64,000 nucleotides of DNA from Streptosporangium brasiliense (GCF_030811595.1 NZ_JAUSRB010000002.1:4588001-4652000); one strand, 5' to 3'. Positions 26,625-35,842 are shown, counted from the first letter of the stretch. Translations and numbers: made by a program. Notes: a model not told the origin generated them from the letters alone.

Positions 26625-28016
26625 ATGGTTGCAGGTTGGACCAAGCACGGAGACGGCAAGTCCCTGGCGCCCGGTGAGGTCGTCAGACCGGACGAGAGAC
26701 TGTCCTGGCCGCGCATGATCGGCTTCGGGGCCCAGCACGTCATCGCGATGTTCGGCGCGACGTTCGTCTTCCCGCTGGTCATGGGCCTGAGCCCGAACGT
26801 CGCCATCATGTTCTCCGGCGTCGCGACGATCATGTTCCTGCTCATCGTGAAGGGGAAGATCCCCAGCTATCTCGGGACGAGCGCCTCGTTCGTGGGCGGG
26901 GTTCTGGCCATCCGGGCGATCCACGGCGGCGACACCCCCGCCGCCGACGCGATCGTCACCGGGGCGATCCTCGTCGTCGGACTGGTCCTCGCGCTCGTCG
27001 GCGTGGCGATCCACTTCCTCGGCGTGCAGATCATCAACCGGATCTTCCCGCCGGTCGTCACCGGCGCGGTCGTCATGCTCATCGGGTTCGGCCTGGCCTA
27101 CGTGGTCGCCGACGTCTACTGGCCGCAGGACCAGTGGATCGCCCTGATCACGATGCTCGTCACCTTCGTGATCATTGTGTTCTTCAAGGGGTTCATCGGC
27201 CGGATCGGCATCCTGCTCGGGCTGATCATCGGCTTCGCCCTCTCCTGGGCGGCCGACCGGGTCTTCGGTGACATCACCGCCTACAACGCCGCGACCGCCA
27301 CCGTCGACACGCATCCGCGGGTGAGCTTCGCCGCGGTGGCGGAGGCCCCCTGGATCGGCTGGCCCGACACCTTCCTGCCCGACATCAGGTTCTCCGCCGT
27401 GCTGCTGGTGCTCCCGGCCGTGATCGCGCTGGTCGCCGAGAACATCGGCCATGTCAAGGCCGTCGGGGAGATGACCGGTACCAACGTCAACCCGTACATG
27501 GGCCGGGCGATCCTCGGCGACGGCGCCGCCACCGTGGTCGCCAGCACCTTCGGCGGCTCCCCGACCACCACCTACGCCGAGAACATCGGGGTCATGGCCG
27601 CGACCAGGGTCTACTCGACGGCCGCTTACTACATCGCCGCCGTCATCGCGATCCTGTTCGGCCTGTGCCCCAAGTTCGGCGCGCTGGTCGCGGCGACCCC
27701 CGGCGGCGTGCTCGGCGGCATCACCGTGATCCTCTACGGCATGATCGGCCTGCTCGGCGCCAAGATCTGGATCGAGAACCAGGTGGACTTCTCCAGCCCG
27801 GTCAACATGGTCCCGGTCGGGGCGGGCATCATCCTGGCCATCGGCCCGGTCCGGCAGATGATCGGCTCGCACTTCGTCCTGGAGGGCATCGCCCTGGGCA
27901 CCATCGTGGTGGTGGGCGGCTACCACCTGCTGCGGGCGATATCCGGCAGGCCCGGGACCGGGCCGGCCGCGCGGCCCTCCGAGGGCGGGACGGGGCGGGA
28001 GGAGGCGTCCGGGTGA
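26625..28016 (+). CDS. NCS2-family nucleobase permease
   Basis: The 463-residue membrane protein belongs to the uracil/xanthine (NCS2) permease family. It shows the N-terminal QHVIAMFGATFVFPLV block (about 34-50) and the family signature region TTTYAENIGVMAATRVYS (about 307-325). ENIGVMAxTRVYS resembles uracil permeases (UraA) more than classical xanthine permeases. It also has about fourteen hydrophobic segments. It imports a nucleobase by proton symport. Because the stop overlaps the start of a molybdenum hydroxylase subunit by four bases, the substrate is probably the one oxidised by that enzyme: a purine, or another base. The ATG at 26625 has GAGAGGTGG upstream. Confidence 0.88.
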   Translation: MVAGWTKHGDGKSLAPGEVVRPDERLSWPRMIGFGAQHVIAMFGATFVFPLVMGLSPNVAIMFSGVATIMFLLIVKGKIPSYLGTSASFVGGVLAIRAIHGGDTPAADAIVTGAILVVGLVLALVGVAIHFLGVQIINRIFPPVVTGAVVMLIGFGLAYVVADVYWPQDQWIALITMLVTFVIIVFFKGFIGRIGILLGLIIGFALSWAADRVFGDITAYNAATATVDTHPRVSFAAVAEAPWIGWPDTFLPDIRFSAVLLVLPAVIALVAENIGHVKAVGEMTGTNVNPYMGRAILGDGAATVVASTFGGSPTTTYAENIGVMAATRVYSTAAYYIAAVIAILFGLCPKFGALVAATPGGVLGGITVILYGMIGLLGAKIWIENQVDFSSPVNMVPVGAGIILAIGPVRQMIGSHFVLEGIALGTIVVVGGYHLLRAISGRPGTGPAARPSEGGTGREEASG

Positions 28017-28882
28017 AACCGCCTCCCTTCGACTACCACGCCCCCCGCTCCGTCGGCGAGGCGCTCGACGCCCTCGACGCGGCCGGCGAGCACGGCAAGG
28101 TGCTCGCCGGCGGGCAGAGCCTCATCCCGATGCTCAACATGCGGCTGGCCGCCCCCGGGTGCCTCGTCGACATCAACCGGCTCACCGAACTGGCCACCGT
28201 CGACGTGGAGCCCGGCGGCGTCCGGGTCGGCGCGCTGGCCAGGCACGCCCAGGTGGAGCGCTCCGGGCGGGTCGCCGCCGCCCAGCCGCTGCTGCGCCAG
28301 GCGCTCCGGCTGGTCGCCCACCCGGTGATCCGCAACCGGGGCACGGTGGTGGGCAGCCTGGTGCACGCCGACCCGGCCGCCGAACTGCCCGCCGTACTCA
28401 CCCTTCTCGGCGGCTCGGTACGGCTGGCCCGGCGCGGCGCCACCCGGGACGTCCCCGCCGCGGACTTCTTCACCGGCCCCCTGGAATCGGCGGCCGGACC
28501 GGGCGAGCTGGCCGTCTCCGCGCTCTTCCCCCTGCTCTCCCCGCGCTCGGGCACCGCCTTCCGCGAGGTCGCCAGACGGCACGGCGACTACGCCCTGGCC
28601 GGGATCGCGGCGCTGATCAGCCTGGACGACGACCTCCGGATCACCGGGGCCAGGGTGGCGTGCGTGAGCGTGGGCCCCGTCCCGGTGCTCGTCGACGTCA
28701 CCGACGCCTGCGGCCACCGCCCCCCGGCCTCGGCCGACTGGGCCGCGGCGGCCCGCGCCGTGCAGGAGCGGATCGAACCGGAGGCGGACATCCACGCGAC
28801 GGCCCACTACCGGCGCCACCTCGCCGGCGTCCTGACCCAGCAGGCCCTCCGGGACGCGGCGCGGGAGGCCCTCGATGCGTGA
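28013..28882 (+). CDS. Molybdenum hydroxylase FAD subunit (CoxM/XdhB-like)
   Basis: The 289-residue protein is the FAD-binding medium subunit of a xanthine dehydrogenase/CO dehydrogenase-type enzyme. The FAD motif AGGQSLIPMLNMRLAAPGCLVDINRL (about 31-57) and the second motif HPVIRNRGTVVGSLVHADPAAELPAVL (about 103-130) are both intact, followed by the CO_deh_flav_C domain. It receives electrons from the 2Fe-2S subunit. The GTG start overlaps the permease TGA (GTGA), and a purine-rich ribosome-binding site lies within the permease end, so expression is coupled. The genes follow in the order M, S, L. Confidence 0.92.
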   Translation: MKPPPFDYHAPRSVGEALDALDAAGEHGKVLAGGQSLIPMLNMRLAAPGCLVDINRLTELATVDVEPGGVRVGALARHAQVERSGRVAAAQPLLRQALRLVAHPVIRNRGTVVGSLVHADPAAELPAVLTLLGGSVRLARRGATRDVPAADFFTGPLESAAGPGELAVSALFPLLSPRSGTAFREVARRHGDYALAGIAALISLDDDLRITGARVACVSVGPVPVLVDVTDACGHRPPASADWAAAARAVQERIEPEADIHATAHYRRHLAGVLTQQALRDAAREALDA

Positions 28883-28921
28883 GCGGAGCCGCCGCGGACG
28901 GCGGGGAACGGTGAGCCGAGG

Positions 28922-29401
28922 ATGAACATCGCGATCACACTGACCGTCAACGGGGTGGTCCGGCAGGCCGAGGTGCCGGCCCGGCGGCTGCTGTCGGACT
29001 GCCTGCGGCACGACCTCGGCCTGACCGGCACGCACGTCGGATGCGAGCACGGGGTGTGCGGGTGCTGCACGGTCCTGCTGGACGGGGAGCCGGTCCGGTC
29101 ATGCCTGACGTTCGCCGTCACCGTGGACGGGCATGACATCACCACGGTGGAGGGGCTCTCCGCCCCCGGCGGCGCGATGTCGCCGGTGCAGCGCGCCTTT
29201 GCCGAGTGCCACGGCCTGCAGTGCGGCTTCTGCACCCCGGGCTTCCTGTGCACGGTCACCGCCCTGCTGCGGGACAATCCGGCGCCGACCGACGAGGAGG
29301 TGCTGGAGGGCATCTCCGGCAACCTGTGCCGGTGCACGGGCTACCAGAACATCGTCAAGTCCGTCCACCGCGCGGCCGAGATCATGGCGGAGGAACCGTG
29401 A
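28922..29401 (+). CDS. Molybdenum hydroxylase 2Fe-2S subunit (CoxS/XdhC-like)
   Basis: The 159-residue protein has two [2Fe-2S] clusters. The plant-ferredoxin-type motif CEHGVCGCCTVLLDG (about 41-55, with an upstream Cys27 region SDC) binds one. The second set, CGFCTPG (about 101-107) and CRCTGY (about 137-142), binds the other. It links the molybdopterin and FAD subunits. The ATG at 28922 has a weak GAGG upstream. It lies 39 bases after the FAD subunit and 49 before the large subunit. Length and motifs are complete. Confidence 0.93.
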   Translation: MNIAITLTVNGVVRQAEVPARRLLSDCLRHDLGLTGTHVGCEHGVCGCCTVLLDGEPVRSCLTFAVTVDGHDITTVEGLSAPGGAMSPVQRAFAECHGLQCGFCTPGFLCTVTALLRDNPAPTDEEVLEGISGNLCRCTGYQNIVKSVHRAAEIMAEEP

Positions 29402-29450
29402 GCGGGCGGGCCGGGAGAGACGGCACGGCGGGCCGCCGGACGGGGGCGAC

Positions 29451-31859
29451 ATGACGACGAAACTGTTCGGGGAGCCGGTGCGGCGGCGGGAGGATCCCCG
29501 GCTGCTCACCGGGCAGGGCCGCTACCTGGACGACCTCGGGCCGGACGCGCTGGCGGCGGCGTTCGTCCGGTCCCCGCACGCGCACGCCCGCATCCGTGAC
29601 ATCGACGTCTCGGCGGCCCTCGACGTGGACGGGCTGGTGGCGATCTACACCTGGGAGGACCTGCCCGCCCTGCTCGCCCAGCCGCTGCCGCTGCTCATCC
29701 CGCACCCCGCGCTGACCCACGGCCGCACCGCCTACCCGCTCGCCCGCGACCTGGTCAGGCACGTCGGCGAGCCCGTCGTGATGGTGGTCGCCCGCGACCG
29801 CTACCTCGCCGAGGACGCCTGCGCGCTCATCCGGGTGGACTACGAGATCCTCAAGCCGGTCGTCGGGGTGGAGGAGGCGGCGCAGTCGGCGCAGCTCGTC
29901 CACGACGACGTGCCGGGCAACGTCGGCGCGCACCTGGTGCAGGAGGTGCCCTCCGCGGCCGGCCTCGGCGCGCGGGAGGCGATCGAGGCCGCGCCGCACA
30001 CGCTGTCCTTCCGGCTCGACATCGAGCGCAGCGCCTCCATGCCGCTGGAGGGGCGCGGCGTGTACGCCCGCTGGGACGCCGACGACCGCTCCCTGCGCGT
30101 GTACACGAGCACCCAGACCTCCACCAGCGTCCGCATGGCGATCGCGGCCAAGCTCGGCCTGCCGCTGCCCAAGGTCGAGGTGATCGCGCCCGACGTCGGC
30201 GGCGGGTTCGGGGTCAAGATCGTGCACCCGTGGCCGGAGGAGGTCCTGGTCCCGTGGGCGGCCATGCTGCTCGACCGCGAGGTCAAGTGGGCCGAGGACC
30301 GGCGTGAGCACTTCGTCTCCTCGGCGCACGAGCGGGCCCAGGTGCAGCACGTCCGGGTCGGTTTCGACGGCGACGGCCGGGTGCTCGGCCTGGAGGTGAC
30401 AATCCTGCACGACCACGGCGCCTACACGCCGTACGGGATCATCGTGCCGATCATCACCTCCACCCAGCTCCTGGGCCCCTACAAGATCGGCGCCTACCGG
30501 GTCGAGTTCTCCTCGATCTACACCAACACCGTGCAGGTCACGCCGTACCGCGGGGCGGGGCGCCCGCAGGCCGTCTTCTGCATGGAACGGACGATGGACC
30601 ACATCGCCGCCCACCTGAAGGCCGACCGCACGGCGGTGCGCGAGGTCAACTTCATCGGGCCCGAGGAGTTCCCCTACGACCAGGGCCTCATCTTCCAGGA
30701 CGGCCGCCCGCTGATCTACGACAGCGGCGACTACCCGCAGTCGCTGCGGATGCTCAAGGAGCTCATCGGCTGGGACTCCTTCCCCGGGTTGAAGGCTCGG
30801 GCGGCGGCCGAGGGGCGCAGGATCGGCATCGGCATCGGCTGTTACGTCGAGGGCACCGGCGTCGGGCCGTACGAGGGCGGCCACGTCCAGGTCACCTCCG
30901 ACGGCCGGGTGCACGTCTCCACGGGGCTGACCTCCCAGGGGCAGGGCCATGAGACCGTCTTCGCCCAGATCGCCGCGGCCGAGCTGGGCGTCCCGCTGGA
31001 GCGGGTCTCGGTGGTGACCGGCGACACCCGCAGGTTCGGTTACGCGGTCGGCACGTTCGCCTCGCGGGCCGCGGTGATGAGCGGCAACGCGATCGCGCTG
31101 GCCTGCCGGAAGGTCCGGGAGAAGGCCCTGCGGATCGCGGCCGACGCGCTGGAGGCCGATCCGCGCGACCTGGAGATCGTCGACGGCGAGGTGAAGGTGG
31201 TGGGCGCGCCCGGCGTCTCCCTCCCGCTGGCGACCGTGGCGGTGCTGTCCAACCCCCTGCGCTACGCCTTCGACGAGGAGGCGGCCCGGGCGACCCAGTT
31301 CGCCGGGGCGTCGTCCTTCGACAGGCCGCCGGTGCGGGAGGGGGAGGAGCCGGGGCTCGAGGGGCGCGACTACTACTCGCCGCTCCGCTCGACCTTCGCC
31401 TCCGGCATGCACGCGGCGATCGTGGAGACCGATCCGCTGACGGCCGAGATCCGCATCCTGCGCTACGCCGTGGTCCACGACTGCGGCAACCTGATCAACC
31501 CGATGATCGTCGAGGGGCAGATCCACGGCGGCGTCGCCCAGGGGGTCGGCGGCGCGCTGTACGAGCGGATGGTCTACGACGAGCACGGCCAGCTGCTGAA
31601 CGCCTCGTTCATGGACTTCCTGATGCCCTACGCGACGGAGATCCCGGCCGTGGAGACCGCGCACCTGCAGACGCCGTCGCCGCTCAACCCGCTGGGCATC
31701 AAGGGGGCGGGGGAGGCGGGGGTCATCCCGGTGTCGGCGGTGATCGCCTCGGCGGTCGAGGACGCCGAGGGCATCGGGATCGACAAGATGCCGATCTCCC
31801 CGTCGGAGCTGTTCGACCTGCGCCGCTCCGCGACACCCTCGCCTCCGGCCCCGTCATGA
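29451..31859 (+). CDS. Molybdenum hydroxylase large subunit (form II CoxL/xanthine dehydrogenase-like)
   Basis: The 802-residue protein is the molybdopterin-binding catalytic subunit. It has the N-terminal hammerhead domain (RREDPRLLTGQGRYLDDL onward). The active-site loop reads TPYRGAGRPQAVF (about 362-374), the AYRGAGR form II pattern, not the AYxCSFR loop of true CO dehydrogenases. It also has the cofactor motif TSQGQGHETVFAQIAAAELG (about 493) and the C-terminal KGAGEAGVIP (about 758), whose Glu is the catalytic base of the xanthine oxidase family. It probably hydroxylates a purine or other heterocycle. The ATG at 29451 matches the start of homology. A 12-bp hairpin follows the stop. Confidence 0.92.
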   Translation: MTTKLFGEPVRRREDPRLLTGQGRYLDDLGPDALAAAFVRSPHAHARIRDIDVSAALDVDGLVAIYTWEDLPALLAQPLPLLIPHPALTHGRTAYPLARDLVRHVGEPVVMVVARDRYLAEDACALIRVDYEILKPVVGVEEAAQSAQLVHDDVPGNVGAHLVQEVPSAAGLGAREAIEAAPHTLSFRLDIERSASMPLEGRGVYARWDADDRSLRVYTSTQTSTSVRMAIAAKLGLPLPKVEVIAPDVGGGFGVKIVHPWPEEVLVPWAAMLLDREVKWAEDRREHFVSSAHERAQVQHVRVGFDGDGRVLGLEVTILHDHGAYTPYGIIVPIITSTQLLGPYKIGAYRVEFSSIYTNTVQVTPYRGAGRPQAVFCMERTMDHIAAHLKADRTAVREVNFIGPEEFPYDQGLIFQDGRPLIYDSGDYPQSLRMLKELIGWDSFPGLKARAAAEGRRIGIGIGCYVEGTGVGPYEGGHVQVTSDGRVHVSTGLTSQGQGHETVFAQIAAAELGVPLERVSVVTGDTRRFGYAVGTFASRAAVMSGNAIALACRKVREKALRIAADALEADPRDLEIVDGEVKVVGAPGVSLPLATVAVLSNPLRYAFDEEAARATQFAGASSFDRPPVREGEEPGLEGRDYYSPLRSTFASGMHAAIVETDPLTAEIRILRYAVVHDCGNLINPMIVEGQIHGGVAQGVGGALYERMVYDEHGQLLNASFMDFLMPYATEIPAVETAHLQTPSPLNPLGIKGAGEAGVIPVSAVIASAVEDAEGIGIDKMPISPSELFDLRRSATPSPPAPS

Positions 31860-31864
31860 CGCGG

Positions 31865-31890
31865 CCGGCACCCGCCACGGCGGGTGCCGG
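31865..31890 (+). terminator. Terminator after the molybdenum hydroxylase operon
   Basis: A perfect 12-bp inverted repeat (CCGGCACCCGCC / GGCGGGTGCCGG) with a two-base centre starts five bases after the large-subunit stop and separates it from the convergent MFS gene. Confidence 0.75.
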
Positions 31891-31946
31891 AGCCCGTGCC
31901 CGCCGGGACAGTGCCTGGCGCGCGCCCGCCGTCCTGATCCGGTGGG

Positions 31947-33191
31947 TCAGGCGCTGACCTCGTCGGGGGCCGGCAGGTCGCGCATCGTGCGCAGCGGGGA
32001 CAGCAGCAGCGGGACCACGGCCAGCAGCGCCAGCACCACGCTGATCCACAGCGTGGCGCGGGCCCCGAAGAGCTCGCCCAGCACTCCTCCGGCCAGGCCG
32101 CCCAGGGGGAGTGTGCCCCACACGACGAAGCGCATGGTGGCGTTCATCCTGCCGAGCATGTGCTCGGGGGTGACGCCCTGGCGGAAGCTGACCTGGCTGA
32201 CGTTGTAGAGGACCACGCCGACCCCGTGCATGAACATGCCGACCGCGAACAGCGACGTCTTCCAGCCGGGCCCGCTGAGCGGCACCAGGAGCATGAACGG
32301 GGCGGTCGCGAGGATGGACAGCCAGATGATCCTGGCCGTGCCGACGAGGCGGCTGACCGTGCCCACGATCGCCGCGCCGGTGAGCCCGCCGAGGGCCGCC
32401 GCGGAGAACAGCAGGCCGATGGCGCCGGGGGCGAGGCCCACCACCCGGGTCAGGAAGATCATCTCAACGGCCGCAATCATCCCGCTCGTGAAGTTGGCGG
32501 TGGCGGTGGAGGCGCTGATCATCCGCAGGATCCGGTGCGTGGCCACATAGCGGAGCCCTTCACCGATCTCCTTCAGCAGCCCCTGCCGGCCGGCCGGGTC
32601 CGGCGTCTGCTCGGTGGCGTCGATCCGCCACAGGAACAGCGCCGAGCCGAGGAAGCTGACGGCGTCCGCCAGCACCGCGACCGGCGCGGTGAGCACCTGG
32701 ACCAGCCCGCCGCCCACGCTCGGCCCGGCCACGCCCGCCGCCGACCGCACGATCTCCAGCTTGGCGTTGCCGTCCATCAGCTGGTCCCGGCCGACCAGGC
32801 TCGGCAGATAGCTCTGGTAGGCGATGTCGAAGAAGACCGTGGCCAGGCCCATGCCGAGCGCCACGACGTACAGCTGGGGGAGGCTCAGCGCGTCCAGCCA
32901 CCACGCGATCGGCACCGACGCCAGCAGCGCGCCGCGGACCACGTCGGCGGTGATCAGGATCCGCCTCCTGCGCATCCGGTCCACCCAGACCCCGGCCGGC
33001 AGTCCCACCAGCAGGAAGGCCGCGGTCTCGGCCGCGACCAGCAGTCCGGTCTCGAACTCGCTCGCCTCGAGCGCGAGCACCGCGACCAGCGGGAGCGCGA
33101 GCATGCTGATCTGCGTGCCGAGCTGGCTGACGGTGTCGGCGCCGAACAGGAGCATGAAGTTCCGGTGGCGGAACAGGCTGGGGGGCTTCAT
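31947..33191 (-). CDS. MFS exporter (MFS_3/EntS-like)
   Basis: The 414-residue protein has twelve predicted helices and starts LFRHRNFMLLFGADTVSQLGTQIS. This opening and the ISMLALPLVAV-type first helix mark the MFS_3 drug or siderophore exporter group. The loop motif GVWVDRMRRRRILITADVVRG (about 68-88) and the central AYQSYLPSLVGRDQLMDGNAKLE segment are characteristic. It probably exports a hydrophobic compound or siderophore; nothing nearby identifies the substrate. The ATG at 33191 is used. It converges with the molybdenum hydroxylase operon and lies downstream of cydAB on the same strand with 148 bases between, so it likely has its own promoter. Confidence 0.87.
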   Translation of the reverse strand: MKPPSLFRHRNFMLLFGADTVSQLGTQISMLALPLVAVLALEASEFETGLLVAAETAAFLLVGLPAGVWVDRMRRRRILITADVVRGALLASVPIAWWLDALSLPQLYVVALGMGLATVFFDIAYQSYLPSLVGRDQLMDGNAKLEIVRSAAGVAGPSVGGGLVQVLTAPVAVLADAVSFLGSALFLWRIDATEQTPDPAGRQGLLKEIGEGLRYVATHRILRMISASTATANFTSGMIAAVEMIFLTRVVGLAPGAIGLLFSAAALGGLTGAAIVGTVSRLVGTARIIWLSILATAPFMLLVPLSGPGWKTSLFAVGMFMHGVGVVLYNVSQVSFRQGVTPEHMLGRMNATMRFVVWGTLPLGGLAGGVLGELFGARATLWISVVLALLAVVPLLLSPLRTMRDLPAPDEVSA

Positions 33192-33339
33192 GAAGGGAAT
33201 CCTTCAGAGCCGGCCGGGGGAAAGCAACCGCCTTTCCCGCGGGGCCCGTACGGCGCGCGGCGAGGCGGGACCCGCCAGGGCCCGGAGCGCCACGGCGGCG
33301 CCCGGCCCTCGCGGGTCCCGTCCGTTCCGGCGGGAGGCG

Positions 33340-34281
33340 TCAGGACACCTCGGCGACCAGGCGCTTGCGGAACACCCAATAGGACCAGACCTGGTAGCCG
33401 AGCACGAACGGCAGCGCGATCAGGCCGATCCAGGTCAGCATGCCCAGCGTGTAGGGGCCGGAGGCGGCCTCGGCGACGGTGAGGCCGGGCAGGGGGGCCG
33501 GCCAGAGGGCGCCGAACAGGGCGACCGAGCCCAGCGCGATGGACGAGGCGGTGGCGGCGAACGCCCAGCCGTCCCGGCCGCGCCAGGTCAGCGCGACCGC
33601 GGCGGCCAGGGCGGCCATCGCGCTCATCGCGCAGGCCCACAGCCACGGGGCGGCCGTCCAGTCGGCGACGGCCGTGCCGGCGGCCGGGATGTTGGACAGC
33701 GCCACGACCGCGGCGGGCAGTGCCACCGCGGAAGTGATCATCGCGGTACGGCGGGCCCGGGCACGCACCGGGCCGGACGTCTTGAGGGCGACGAAGACCG
33801 CGCCGTGCAGCACGCACAGCGACAGGGAGAACACCCCGCCGACCAGCGCGGCCAGCGCGCTGTTGTGCAGCAGGTCGGCGAAGACGGCGCCCCAGAGGAA
33901 GGCCGGGAGCGCGCTGCCGACCAGGATGCCCAGGTCGCACCAGGCGCGGTCGGAGGAGTGGTGGACCTTGCCCCGCCACTCCAGGCCGATGCCGCGCACG
34001 ATCAGCCCGACGAGGACCAGCGCGATCGGCAGGTAGAACTCGCTGAGCAGCCCGGCGTACCAGGCGGGGAAGGCGGCGAACATCGCGCCGACCGCGGTGA
34101 TCAGCCAGACCTCGTTGCCGTCCCAGACCGGGCCGATCGTGCCGAGGACCTGCTTGCGCTCGGCCTCGTTCCTGGACAGCACCGGGGCCAGCAGGCCCAC
34201 GCCGAAGTCGAAGCCCTCCAGGACGAAGAATCCGGTCCAGAGGAAGGCGATGATCGCGAACCAGAAGGTGGTGAGTTCCAT
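33340..34281 (-). CDS. cydB: Cytochrome bd ubiquinol/menaquinol oxidase subunit II
   Basis: CydB is the second membrane subunit of cytochrome bd oxidase, the high-affinity terminal oxidase. The 313-residue protein starts FWFAIIAFLWTGFFVLEGFDFGVGLL and contains GPVWDGNEVWLITAVGAMFAAFP, both diagnostic, with about eight or nine helices and the YQVWSYWVFRKRL ending. It follows cydA with a 10-base gap. The ABC transporter genes cydDC needed for assembly are not adjacent here and must be elsewhere. Confidence 0.96.
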   Translation of the reverse strand: MELTTFWFAIIAFLWTGFFVLEGFDFGVGLLAPVLSRNEAERKQVLGTIGPVWDGNEVWLITAVGAMFAAFPAWYAGLLSEFYLPIALVLVGLIVRGIGLEWRGKVHHSSDRAWCDLGILVGSALPAFLWGAVFADLLHNSALAALVGGVFSLSLCVLHGAVFVALKTSGPVRARARRTAMITSAVALPAAVVALSNIPAAGTAVADWTAAPWLWACAMSAMAALAAAVALTWRGRDGWAFAATASSIALGSVALFGALWPAPLPGLTVAEAASGPYTLGMLTWIGLIALPFVLGYQVWSYWVFRKRLVAEVS

Positions 34282-34291
34282 CGTTTCCGCC

Positions 34292-35728
34292 TCAGTACAT
34301 CAGGGTCGGCTGGAGCCGGGCGCCCGCGTCCTCACCGTCGCGGGAGGGCGGCGTCCCGGGAGCGGGGGAGACGGGCTCGGGACCCGTCCTGACATGGCGG
34401 ATGATCAGCACGGCCTCGGCCAGCGCGAGCGCGCCGTACAGGGCGGTGAAGACCGCCAGCGTCACGGCCACCTCGGTGAGGCTGACGCCGGGTGACACGC
34501 TCGCGGCCGTGAGCAGTTCGCCCTGGACGGTCCACGGCTGGCGGCCGATCTCGCTGAGCAGCCAGCCCGCGATCATCGCGAGGGTCGGCAGCGGCAGCGC
34601 CAGCACGCAGGCCCGGGCGAACCACGCGGGGACCTCGCGCGGCGGGCGCGGGTCGCGGCGGCGCCCGCGGGTCAGCCAGAGGCCGAGGACCGACAGGGCC
34701 ACCGTGGCCATCCCGAAGGTGATCATCACGCGGAAGGACCAGTAGACCACGGGCAGGTTGGGGCGGTAGTCGGCCGGGCCGAACTCCTCGGTGAAGCGGG
34801 CCTGCAGGTTCTCGGTGCCCTGGACGACCGCCCCGGGGTCGTTGGTGGCCAGGAAGCTGAGCAGCATGGGCACCTCGACCCCCGGCACGGGGGAGAACGG
34901 CGCGCCCGCGGTGTCGTGCCTGAGCCCCTCGGCGGCGGCCAGCTTCATCGGCTGCTGCTCGTACAGCAGCTTGGCGGACATGTCCCCGCTGCCGGCGACC
35001 ACGACTCCGGCGATCGCCGTCATGACCAGCGCGGCCCGCATCGGGGTCCGCCACATGTCCACCGCGCCCCGCCGGACCGGGGTGGTCCGGTCGGGGTCGG
35101 CGCGCCGCTCGCGCAGGACCTGGTAGCCGCAGACCGCCAGTACGAACCCGCCCGCGACCACGAAGGCCGCGCCCACCACGTGGGGCACCTGGGCGAGCGC
35201 GGTGGAGTTGGTGAGCACCGCCCACAGGTCCGTCATGCGGGCCTTGCCGTCGACCACCTCGTAGCCGACCGGGTGCTTCATCCAGGCGTTGGCGGCGAGG
35301 ATGAAGTACGCCGACAGGTTGGAGCCGATGACCGCTGCCCAGATCGTGGCCAGGTGGACACGCTTGGGCAGCTTGTCCCAACCGAAGATCCACAGCCCCA
35401 GGAACGTCGACTCCAGGAAGAACGCGAGCAGTGCCTCCAGGGCCAGCGGGGCGCCGAAGACGTCACCGACGAAGATCGAGTAGTCGCTCCAGTTCATGCC
35501 GAACTGGAACTCCTGCACGATGCCGGTGACCACGCCCATCGCGAAGTTGATCAGGAAGAGCTTCCCGAAGAACTTCGTGAGCCTGAGGTAGTGCTCCTTG
35601 CCCGTGCGGTGCCACGCCGTCTGCAGGCCGGCCACGAACACGCCGAGGCCGATCGTCAGGGGTACGAACAGAAAGTGGTACACGGTGGTGACCCCGAACT
35701 GCCACCGCGCAAGGTCCAGTGCGTCCAT
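34292..35728 (-). CDS. cydA: Cytochrome bd ubiquinol/menaquinol oxidase subunit I
   Basis: CydA holds the haems of cytochrome bd and oxidises quinol while reducing O2 at the membrane. The 478-residue length fits the short Q-loop type common in actinobacteria. N-terminal ARWQFGVTTVYHFLFVPLTIGLG places haem-ligand His18. EFQFGMNWSDYSIFVGDVFGAPLALEALLAFFLES, the VPHVVGAAFVVAGG helix, and the GRQPWTVQGELLTA block are conserved. The ATG at 35728 has GAGGGGAAG upstream. Instead of an obvious Rex site, the promoter region holds three 13-bp palindromes at exact 15-bp spacing (35752-35794), suggesting control by another repressor. Confidence 0.96.
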   Translation of the reverse strand: MDALDLARWQFGVTTVYHFLFVPLTIGLGVFVAGLQTAWHRTGKEHYLRLTKFFGKLFLINFAMGVVTGIVQEFQFGMNWSDYSIFVGDVFGAPLALEALLAFFLESTFLGLWIFGWDKLPKRVHLATIWAAVIGSNLSAYFILAANAWMKHPVGYEVVDGKARMTDLWAVLTNSTALAQVPHVVGAAFVVAGGFVLAVCGYQVLRERRADPDRTTPVRRGAVDMWRTPMRAALVMTAIAGVVVAGSGDMSAKLLYEQQPMKLAAAEGLRHDTAGAPFSPVPGVEVPMLLSFLATNDPGAVVQGTENLQARFTEEFGPADYRPNLPVVYWSFRVMITFGMATVALSVLGLWLTRGRRRDPRPPREVPAWFARACVLALPLPTLAMIAGWLLSEIGRQPWTVQGELLTAASVSPGVSLTEVAVTLAVFTALYGALALAEAVLIIRHVRTGPEPVSPAPGTPPSRDGEDAGARLQPTLMY

Positions 35729-35751
35729 CTTCCCCTCACGGGTCCTGAGCT

Positions 35752-35794
35752 CTACAAGCTGTAGTGCTACTAAAAGTAGTACTACAAGCTGTAG
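35752..35794 (-). promoter_or_regulatory. Three tandem CTACW-NNN-WGTAG operator-like palindromes
   Basis: CTACAAGCTGTAG at 35752-35764, CTACTAAAAGTAG at 35767-35779 and CTACAAGCTGTAG at 35782-35794 are 13-bp palindromes whose starts are exactly 15 bp apart. The array lies 24-66 bases upstream of the cydA start, across the expected promoter. A fourth instance is at 3741-3753. The TACA/TGTA half-sites recall BlaI/CopY-type winged-helix repressors, but no such gene is in the window. Confidence 0.65.
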
Positions 35795-35842
35795 AGCAAT
35801 GGGCGGGGTTGGCGCCGCGAGCTGCTGCGATCTTTGTCACAT

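Noticed and set aside
29451-31859. True carbon-monoxide dehydrogenase large subunit
   Set aside because: The active-site loop is PYRGAGR (form II), not the AYxCSFR loop of genuine form I CoxL.
35729-35830. Rex-type operator upstream of cydA
   Set aside because: No TTGTGAA-N6-TTCACAA-like sequence is present; the CTACW palindromes are the only clear sites.
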